This document shows positions 8,671 to 15,505 of a stretch of 20,308 bases of DNA, one piece after another (positions within the stretch are counted from its first letter, which is position 1; each line of letters begins with the position of its first letter). The notes below the pieces were generated by a model that was given only the letters and a program-made list of their open reading frames with translations, was not told the DNA's origin and did no database searches. Origin of the DNA: Penium margaritaceum (taxonomy: Eukaryota; Streptophyta; Zygnematophyceae; Desmidiales; Peniaceae). Where the stretch lies: contig SZWC01009579.1 of NCBI GenBank assembly GCA_023375785.1, positions 10,500 through 30,807 of the forward strand. The letters run 5' to 3'. Both the position numbers and the translations under genes were made by a program.

Positions 8671-9265
8671 ATATCCTTTGACGATGCCGCTGAAATGCGC
8701 GGTCCTCGGGTGCCAGAAAGGTGCTTCTTTATCCCCATGGGATTGTTGTGCGCTTTCCTTGGAAACAATTGAGAGCCCATCGACCAATAACGAGGCGGTG
8801 TACACAGCAGCTCGCTTTTGGATCAGCCTGGCAAAGGAGGCCGGGCTGCAGCAGGTCCTGGTCGTGGGGTACTCTCAACTGGTGGGCAACCAGTTACAAG
8901 GCCATTGCAGGATCACTATGGACTGTCCCCGGAGGCGCTGTGATGCAGTCTTGGAGGCCACGCGGGACATACACCAAGCCCCGTTCAAATGGGTCCCTTG
9001 GGAGAAGAACTGGAGTGCCGACCACCTGGCCAAGATGGGGTTGGCACTGGCGGCTCAAGGGCAAGTCGTTGTTGCTGGCATACCCAAGGAGGTGCAGGAC
9101 TGCAGTGGGGCGACCCTGCTTGACGCTGCCGATCTGACGACTGGTGGAGTGGAGGGTCTCCTCAGGCCGGGCGGGCTGAGCGGCCAGCCCACGATCTCCT
9201 TATCTGCAGGACTTGGGAGGGTACTGCAGACGTGTGTTGGGAGCAACTGCATGGGGTGCTGGTAG
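8671..9265 (+). pseudogene. RNase H domain remnant of a retroelement
   Basis: RNase H removes the RNA strand of RNA-DNA hybrids during reverse transcription. The fragments, in order, are SFDDAAEMRG (first catalytic Asp, frame 1), VLLYPHGIVVRFPWKQL (frame 3), then in frame 2 STNNEAVYTAARFWISLAKE (catalytic Glu), VLVVGYSQLVGNQLQG and VPWEKNWSADHLAKMGLAL (final Asp). This is the TNNEAEY-type fold found in LTR elements, plant genes and some plant L1 elements. The third catalytic residue is Tyr where the family has Asp in GDSxLV, and at least two frameshifts are needed, so it is dead. The open frame continues to a stop at 9265 without a recognisable domain. Whether it belonged to the same element as copy C, 300 bp downstream on the same strand, is unclear. 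Confidence 0.75.
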
Positions 9266-9369
9266 GTGCTGAGGGTGGTTGGGCTGAAGGGAGCCCAATG
9301 GGAGGTATTTTCTGCCCGGACCATCTATAAACTCCCCCAAAAAAAGAAGGGGTCCAATGGTGGGTGCTG

Positions 9370-10405
9370 CGCTGTTCCCGGAGGCGTGCGAGGCTATGGT
9401 GCGGAGGAGCTGGGTGGTGGGGTCCCTCGGGACGGCCTTCTGGCTTTAAGCCAGCCCAGCGGGTCCTGGTGATCGCCTCTACTTGGCCCATGCTGATTTT
9501 CGCCTCCACACCCAGCTTTGACTGGGTCTGCCACTGGGATACCCCTCCATCCATGGCGGTCATGGGCTCCTGCCGGCAGATGTCACGCGCAACGTGGGGT
9601 CTGGGACAATTATTCGTGTCCACCAAGCCATCCGAGATGAGTTGGCGGAGATTTGCCGGGAGCATTCCCTCCGGGCGATGGTGGAGCCAGAGGGCTTGTT
9701 GCCCGGGGGGGGGGGGGGGGGGGGGGGGGGAGGTGGGGCTACGGCTGGATATTCTGGTGTTTGACTGGGCCCAGGGCACGGTGTGGGTGGTGGACATCAT
9801 CACGGTGGACGCCCAGTCGGACAAGGTGAAGGAGGAGGGGCAGGCACTTCTGGCGGCAGGCCGCAAAGGAGAAGCACTGCAGGGCTGCCCTTGCATAGCA
9901 GCCGGGGTACCGGCTATGCACGGTGGCTTGGGAGATCTTCGGCGGTCTTGGCCCAAATTGTTGGCGCTTTGTCCGTCGGTTGGCGGCGTTGTGCCTCGAG
10001 AGGGGTCGGGGCACGCGAAGTAAGGTTGACCAGCCGGGGTGGTCGGCGCGGGCTGTGTCCTTGTTTGCGCAGTGGCTCTCCGTTGCTAGGATTCGGCAGC
10101 AGTGTTGCGTGCTTCGCGACTTCGGTTTGTGGCGTGGTGGCCTGGACCCGACATTGGGCAGTGTCGCGTCAGTTGAGCTGCCGCGGCCATGGCCCCTTGG
10201 CCCTCTTACGCTGTCGGAGCTTTGCTACACTGTGCCGTTGGACGGCGAGGAGAGTCTCCTCGGTCCTTGACGTCTGTCTCCCTGCTTTTCCTCTCCACCT
10301 TCTTGTGCCGTGGGTGGCGGCATTTGCATGCTTTCATACCGCGATGTTGTGCCGGTCAGGGGCGGCTTTTGCATGTTCCTTCTCATTAATAAAAATTTAC
10401 CCAAA
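9370..10405 (+). pseudogene. Copy C: linker and endonuclease part of a non-LTR retrotransposon
   Basis: The copy shows TAFWL-stop-ASPAGPGDRLYLAHADF, LGLPLGY, TIIRVHQAIRDELAEICREH, then a run of about 25 G (9706-9730), LRLDILVFDWAQGTVWVVDI and, after a frame change near 9865, TVAWEIFGGLGPNCWRF through LGPLTLSELCYTVPLDGEES to a stop at 10270. The catalytic RPD has become RLD (CCG to CTG), and TTVD is ITVD. Stops at 9447, 9519 and about 9895 replace Gln or Trp codons. The 3' UTR has the terminal core and CTTCTCATTAATAAA followed by an A-rich tail (to about 10430). The final 116 codons from 9923 are open. The G run sits at the PGG position before the RPD motif of copies D/E. Confidence 0.82.
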
Positions 10406-10939
10406 AAGAAAAGAGAGAAGAAAAGAGGGTGGTTCTGACTCCTCTTTCATCTTGGGGCTGGTGGTTAAGCGGCGCATATATGGAGGTTTGTGCCATCGTA
10501 TGGCGGCTATTTTTGAGTGCTGTCTTTCCTAGGTGGTGGTGGGCCTATGCCTTTGCAGGCATAGGCCTGCGGAGCAAGGACAGGGATTGGGGTCCAGCCG
10601 TGGACAGGAGCTGGGGAGCACTTGTCTAGAGCATGAGAGAATTCTGGAGCATTGCAGGAGGTTTGTCCAGGGCGACTAGGCGGGGCTTGTGGAGAAAAAA
10701 ATGGAGTCTGCCAGGTTGTTATACCGCCTTGCTCCACCAGTGAGGCCAACGACCCGTTTATCTTCAGTGCCATGGCTTGCAGCAGAGGAGGGGCAGTGGA
10801 AGTGAGCAGTTCAGATGGTGCACAGGGGTGCACCAGGCGGAGGGGTGGAGATGCTGTGTTGGCATCATCCAGCTTCTGGAAATGAGAGCACTCCAAGATC
10901 CAAGATCCAAGACCCCAGTTCAGGGGCTGGTCTGGGGTG
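10406..10939. other. Intron 2 sequence between copies C and F
   Basis: An A/G-rich stretch (to about 10430) ends copy C. The rest shows no recognised gene. It contains a perfect 10-bp inverted repeat and could include unrecognised 5' sequence of copy F. Confidence 0.45.
10542..10567. repeat. Perfect 10-bp inverted repeat
   Basis: GGCCTATGCC (10542-10551) and GGCATAGGCC (10558-10567) are exact reverse complements with loop TTTGCA. Confidence 0.85.
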
Positions 10940-11402
10940 TTTGACCTGTGATATGTTTCAGAATGTCGTCCTGGACACCCCAGGTGGGCCGGAGTCCTTG
11001 ACACTTGTGGTTCATGTCAATGTGGCCGGGATGCTACGGAGGGACACTCCCACTTTCTGGGGTGCAGCTGCCTCATCCCCTTGCTCAGGGGGGGGGGGAG
11101 ATATGGAGGAGGGGGTCTGGCCCATTGCTGTGGGCGAAGCATTTTTCAGGCTTGGGGGTCAGGTTTTGCTACTGCGGGAGAACGGGAAGAACAGGACGGT
11201 GTTGCAGCCGTTACAGTTCAAGGTGGGCTTGTCAAGGGGGGGGGGGGGGGGGAGATATGGAGGAGGGGGTCTGGCCCATTGCTGTGGGCGAAGCATTTTT
11301 CAGGCTTGGGGGTCAGGTTTTGCTACTGCGGGAGAACGGGAAGAACAGGACGGTGTTGCAGCCGTTACAGTTCAAGGTGGGCTTGTCAAGGGGGGGGGGG
11401 GG
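10940..11402 (+). pseudogene. Copy F, part 1: reverse-transcriptase finger fragment, internally duplicated
   Basis: The reading MFQNVVLDTPGGPESLTLVV, MLRRDTPTFWGAA and then GVWPIAVGEAFFRLGGQVLL and LQPLQFKVGLSRG matches the N-terminal finger motifs of non-LTR RTs (family pattern RPIAVGE...LLR...LQPxQxGVG). The Arg before PIAVGE is Trp. The segment from the G tract through LSRG occurs twice, 154 bp apart, and this shifts the frame. The palm motifs, including the catalytic aspartate pair, do not follow; the next related sequence is the linker at 11540. The copy is therefore a deleted remnant. Confidence 0.72.
11089..11402 (+). repeat. 154-bp tandem duplication bounded by three G tracts
   Basis: ATATGGAGGAGG begins at 11101 and again at 11255. 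The two 135-bp bodies are essentially identical and are bounded by G runs at about 11089-11098, 11236-11252 and 11391-11402. Confidence 0.92.
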
Positions 11403-11539
11403 ATTTTCTTGTGCAAGGGGTACGAACCAGCCATCCTGGGGGCACATCTTTTGTTTTCCCTTTCGCGTCTAGACATCCGCAATGCTTTGAGGCAGTGCGC
11501 ACATGTTTGATAGGGAATCCAAGAGCCAAAACCGCTGTT

Positions 11540-11793
11540 GCGCACTGTCTCAAACACACATGTGCTGGGTTGTGGGGTCCCGCGGGGCAGCCCTCTGGCT
11601 TCAGGCCAGTCCCGCAGGTCCTGGAGATCCCCTGTACTTGTCCCCGACCAACTTCCATCCCCACGCCCAGCTCTGGCTGCGCTTGCCACTTGGGTACCTC
11701 ACTCTTTACGGTGGCCATCACCTCCTCCCGGGGGAAGTCACGTGGCAGGCGGGTTCAGTGCCGATCATTCGGATACACTGGCAGAACCTCTGA
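11540..11793 (+). pseudogene. Copy F, part 2: linker region upstream of the endonuclease domain
   Basis: The frame gives GSRGAALWLQASPAGPGDPL, SPTNFHPHAQLWLRLPLGY, GGHHLLPGEVTW and PIIRIHWQNL. These align with the same stations in copies A, C and E (SALWLQATP, LHAQLxLGLPL, GGHGLLP, IIRVHQ). It ends where the CTGGCAGG minisatellite begins, before the RPD motif, so the endonuclease core is missing. About 140 bp of unrecognised sequence separate it from the RT fragment. Confidence 0.72.
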
Positions 11794-12665
11794 CAGGTTG
11801 GCTGGCAGGTCCACTGACATGCTCGCTGGCAGGCTCGTTGGTAGGTCTGCTGGCTGCTGCTTTCGCAGGCTTGCTAGTTGGCCTTGTGACAGGCTCACTG
11901 GCAGGTGCACTGGCTGGTCTGCTGGAAGGCTTCCTGGCAGGTACACAGGCAGAGTTGCTGGTAGTTCTGTCGGCAGGTGTGCTGTGGCAGGTCCGTGTGC
12001 GAGTCCGGTGGCAGGTTTGGCAAGTTGTCCGGCAGGCCCATTTGCGCGTCAGCTGGGAAGTCCTGTGGCAGGCCTTCTGGCAGGTCCACTGGTAGGTACT
12101 GTAGCAGGCCAGCTAGTAGGCCCACTGATACGTCTTCAGACAGGGCAAACTGGCAGGTCCACTGGTAGGTACTGTAGCAGGCCAGCTAGTAGGCCCACTG
12201 ATACGTCTTCAGACAGGGCAAACTGGCAGGTCCACTGACAGGGCAGGCAGGCATGTTTGCTGGCAGGGCAGGCTGGCGGGTCTGCTGGCAGAGCAGGTAG
12301 GCGGGTCTGCTGGCGGGGCAGGGCGGTTGGTCTGCTGGTAGGACTAGCAGATTTTGCTGCTGGCCGGAAGGCCAGCCGGTCCCATGCTGGTCAGTCCCTT
12401 GCTGGCAAGTCCCGCACTGGTAGGCCAATCACTGGAAGGTCCCCAGCTGGCAGGCCATTCCCTTGGCTGGCCACCTGTTGGCAGGCCACCCACTGGCAGG
12501 CCACTCGGTGGCAGGCCACCTGCTGGCAAGTCACCTGCTGGCAGGCCACTCGCTGGTAGGCCACTCGCTGAAGGTGATGCACTGCTGGTAGCGCACTGGT
12601 AGGTGGTGCGCTGGCAGGTGACGCACTGGCAGGTGACTTGCTGGCAGGTTGTGTGCTGGTGGTTG
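11778..12665. repeat. CTGGCAGG minisatellite, 12-bp units changing to 15-bp units
   Basis: About 890 bp of degenerate tandem units share the core CTGGCAGG. From about 11778 to 12350 many units are 12 bp (CTGGCAGGTCTG type). From about 12405 to 12665 they are mostly 15 bp (CTGGCAGGCCACTCG type). Both lengths are multiples of three, which explains the long repetitive open frames across it (LAGx tetrapeptides, WQATx pentapeptides). No sign of real coding is seen. Confidence 0.88.
12078..12223. repeat. Perfect 73-bp tandem duplication inside the minisatellite
   Basis: 12078-12150 and 12151-12223 appear identical, whereas surrounding units are diverged. This indicates a recent duplication or a local assembly stutter. 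Confidence 0.85.
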
Positions 12666-13027
12666 GCGTGCTGTCACTGTTGATTCACACAGTAAAGCAA
12701 CAAAATATAAGCAGTTCCTTTCTCCCTTTTCTCCTTTGAATGCATTCTTCTGGATGGACATTCCAAACCTGTCCATCAACCATTTCGTTTTGAGGCAAGC
12801 AGATCATTCCTGAATTGAAGTCAGTCAATTGAGGGTGACATGGCCCCTAAAACGTTCCGTTTTGAGGCAACCAGACCTTTCCCGAACTTGCCCCTGGTAG
12901 GCCTGACTCATCCGAGTCTTACTCAAGTCTGCACAAGGCGAGTTAGGGTTGAGTCAAGTTGTCCTGAGTATGGCAGGAGCATGCACTTTAAACTCTACCC
13001 GAGCAGGGAGTTGACAGCCTTAGTTTA
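12666..13027. other. Intron 2 sequence with a diverged short duplication
   Basis: A segment of about 35 bp containing CGTTTTGAGGCAA occurs near 12785 and again near 12857 with differences. No gene is recognised. Confidence 0.5.
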
Positions 13028-13148
13028 GGGGGCAGGGGGAGGGAGGGGGGGGGTGTTGGGGGAAGATGGCAGCAAGAGGAGGGGGGTTGGGGGGGAGGTG
13101 AGGGGGTGGGAGTTGGAGGGTGTGGCGGGGAGGGGGGTGGTGGGGGGA
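13028..13148 (+). repeat. G-rich tract with strong G-quadruplex potential
   Basis: Over about 120 bases the plus strand carries many runs of 3-8 G separated by short loops. Because the LRR exons are on the plus strand, the pre-mRNA would carry the G-rich side, about 125 nt upstream of exon 3. Confidence 0.85.
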
Positions 13149-13272
13149 TTAAAGGATGGGGGTAATGTACAACCAGTCCTTGGCCTACTAGCTTGTTCTT
13201 TGTGATTTCTGGTCTATATATTCCCTTTTCTATGTGTATCCTTTCACGTCTTCACTCCAACGGGAGCTGCAG

Positions 13273-13344
13273 GCGCTTGGATAACAACCAGCTAACAGGA
13301 AACATTCCAACATCCATTGGTGCTTTGGTGAATCTCCAATACCT
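13273..13344 (+). CDS. LRR exon 3 (72 nt)
   Basis: A CTGCAG acceptor (ends 13272) and GTGAGT donor (13345-13350) enclose 72 nt in the same phase as exons 1 and 2. It reads RLDNNQLTGNIPTSIGALVN followed by LQYL, a clean plant LRR with the canonical NNQLTGNIP core. It is closest to exon 1, and both flanks match exon 1's flanks (GAGCTGCAG before, GTGAGTGACAGATG after). Exon plus flanking intron therefore duplicated as a unit. No defect is seen. The next exon is not in the window. Confidence 0.84.
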
Positions 13345-13612
13345 GTGAGTGACAGATGTGATGCAAACATTTCAACTAGTAGGAAAATGGGTGATCAGAC
13401 AAACAAGTCGAGTGCGATGCTATTCAGTTCTGTCTTAATGTTGCATCATATCTTCACTCACCCATTGGCTGCATATTGGTTGGTTTCAACTAGCTTACGG
13501 GCAATTGTTCGCAAACCACTTTGGGAGAAACAATGACAAAGAAATACATGCATGCATGGGATTGGTCTACTTAGCTTACATGGGGATGATTTGTTAGTAT
13601 GGAGTGAGTATG
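13345..13612 (+). other. Start of the intron after exon 3, paralogous to intron 1
   Basis: The first 50 bases and a stretch near 13580-13610 (GGGATGATTTGTTAGTATGG) match 200-250 and 290-312. The similarity stops where TGGAT-rich sequence begins. Confidence 0.65.
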
Positions 13613-14116
13613 ACAGTAGGGCTGTTGAATTGGATTGGATTGGATGAAATCGGATCCAATTAATGCTCTTTCCATTTTGGATCTGGACCAACCTTGCGAG
13701 TTCAGATTTCGATCAATCCTAAATGGACCTTTTTGCCTAGAAATCAGAAAATGAACCAGTCCTATCCAACTTCCCACAGCTAAGAGTTTGCAAGTTGCTA
13801 GCGCATTGACACACTGGTGACACGTGTTTTTGCAACCCACCAACATTTCCTGCNATACAGGATGTCAACGTTGATGCAGCTGTCACATGCATGCTGATCA
13901 ATCTAGTTTGGATTAGAATTTCATCCGTGCTAAATGGAGGACTGGAAGGAAAATGTATGACATCGGATTTGCTTTGCTGAATACCAAAAGAAGAAAAAAG
14001 AAAAGAAAGCACACATTGGAACAAATTGCCAACAAAACCAAACCCCACCTGAAATGACCAGCAACACGTAAATCTGAACCAATACTGGATTGGTACAAGG
14101 ATTAAATCGGATTGTA
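13613..14116. other. AT-rich sequence with TGGAT/CGGAT words; N at 13853
   Basis: A short (GGATT)n-like run at about 13628-13645 and scattered AATCGGAT words are visible. No coding motif is recognised. It lies at the left edge of the inserted retroelement nest. Confidence 0.5.
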
Positions 14117-14209
14117 GCCGACTTCTGTTCAAGTTTAATAGCCCAAAAAGCCCTGTCACTCTAACAGCTGACGTGAAAACGCAATCTTTGAAGGTGCTTA
14201 CTATTTCGA

Positions 14210-14430
14210 AGGAAGAAGGAATGCCACCAAGGAACAGCACAAGCACGTGGTGGAATGGGGGAATGCCGCCACCACCGACAGCGCAACAGGATGGAAGATT
14301 ACAAATAAAGAGAGAGGGATCTTCGGCAAGCCAGGAGACTCCCCGTCTATTCTAAAGGGTTGGTGTAGCAAACATCATACAATGCCAGGGGGCCCAGGGG
14401 CCACGGCCCTTGGGCTGTGGTCCCTGACTC
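14210..14430 (-). mobile_element. Fragment G: C-terminal codons and 3' end of a subfamily-II retroelement copy
   Basis: The minus-strand reading GPWPLGPLALYDVCYTNPLE to a stop at 14347 matches the C-terminus of copies B and C (RPWPLGPVTLSDLCYTVPL), and the following GAGTCTCCT and GGTGGCGGCATT match their 3' region. It recurs at about 14906-15126 in the repeated block. On the minus strand it lies directly downstream of an A tail belonging to another element, which suggests nesting. Confidence 0.6.
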
Positions 14431-14504
14431 TTTTTTTTTTTTTGAAAATGGATTTTTTTTGAGCCAGAAAATTTTTATTCCTTGGACATGACAACATGAC
14501 AAAT

Positions 14505-14811
14505 GGTGGGGAGGATGCCAAAGTCCTTCGCGCCACCTCAGGCAAATCAGAAACAGGGTTCTCGGGCAAGGCCCTGTGGCCAGGACCGCTACACGGTGGG
14601 GAGGATGCCAATGTCCTTCACGCCACCTCAAGCAAAACCAAAACAGGGTTCTCGGGCAAGGCCCTGTGGCCAGGACCGCTACACGGTGGGGAGGATGCCA
14701 AAGTCCTTCACGCCACCTCAAGCAAACGTCCACAGGGTTCTCAGGCAAGGCCCTGTGGCCAGGACCCCTACACGGTGGGGAGGATGCCAGAGTCCTTCGC
14801 GCCACCACGAA
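14505..14811. repeat. 90-bp minisatellite, about 3.4 units
   Basis: Units starting with GGTGGGGAGGATGCC begin at 14505, 14595, 14685 and 14774 (periods 90, 90, 89). The same array appears at 15201-15469 (about three units) and at 16608-16830 (about two and a half). On the minus strand it follows the stop codon of the endonuclease frame, so it forms the 3' UTR of that element. Confidence 0.92.
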
Positions 14812-15126
14812 NGCCGACTTCTGTTCAAGTTTAATAGCCCAAAAAGCCCTGTCACTCTAACAGCTGACGTGAAAACGCAATCTTTGAAGGTGCTTACTAT
14901 TTCGAAGGAAGAAGGAATGCCACCAAGGAACAGCACAAGCACGTGGTGGAATGGGGGAATGCCGCCACCACCGACAGCGCAACAGGATGGGAGATTACAA
15001 ATAAAGAGAGAGGGATCTTCGGCAAGCCAGGAGACTCTCCGTCTATTCTAAAGGGTTGGTGTAGCAAACATCATACAATGCCAGGGGGCCCAGGGGCCAC
15101 GGCCCTTGGGCTGTGGTCCCTGACTC

Positions 15127-15505
15127 TTTTTTTTTTTCTGAAAATGGATTTTTTTTGAGCCAGAAAATTTTTATTCCTTGGACATGACAACATGACAAAT
15201 GGTGGGGAGGATGCCAAAGTCCTTCGCGCCACCTCAGGCAAATCAGAAACAGGGTTCTCGGGCAAGGCCCTGTGGCCAGGACCGCTACACGGTGGGGAGG
15301 ATGCCAAAGTCCTTCATGCCACCTCAAGCAAACGTCCACAGGGTTCTCAGGCAAGGCCCTGTGGCCAGGACCCCTACACGGTGGGGAGGATGCCAGAGTC
15401 CTTCGCGCCACCACGAATGCACACTCAGGGATCTCGGGCAAGGCCTTGTGGCGAGGACCGCTACAAGGGAGCAGCGAGTAAAGCACCTCCCAGAGCCTCT
15501 GGGAG
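15127..15505 (-). mobile_element. 3' UTR and poly(A) end of the copy D retroelement
   Basis: Downstream of the minus-strand stop at 15506 come the 90-bp minisatellite units, GGAATAAAAA (polyadenylation signal, about 15168-15178), an eight-A run and a second A-rich run (about 15127-15138). The order fits the 3' end of a polyadenylated retrotransposon. The same end appears at about 14431-14482. Confidence 0.72.

Larger units (their letters stand above)
14117..15417. repeat. Near-identical block repeated on both sides of N 14812
   Basis: 14117-14811 (695 bp) recurs at 14813-15417 (605 bp) with an offset of 696 bp. The second copy lacks one 90-bp minisatellite unit (695 minus 90 is 605) and has only a few substitutions. 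The N stands exactly at the junction. Confidence 0.93.

Noticed and set aside
11778..12665. Repetitive proteins with LAGx or WQATx repeats
   Set aside because: The repeat units are 12 and 15 bp, so several frames on both strands stay open. This is a minisatellite, not coding.
11778..12665. CRISPR-like array
   Set aside because: Units are short, degenerate and without unique spacers of regular length, and the genome is eukaryotic.
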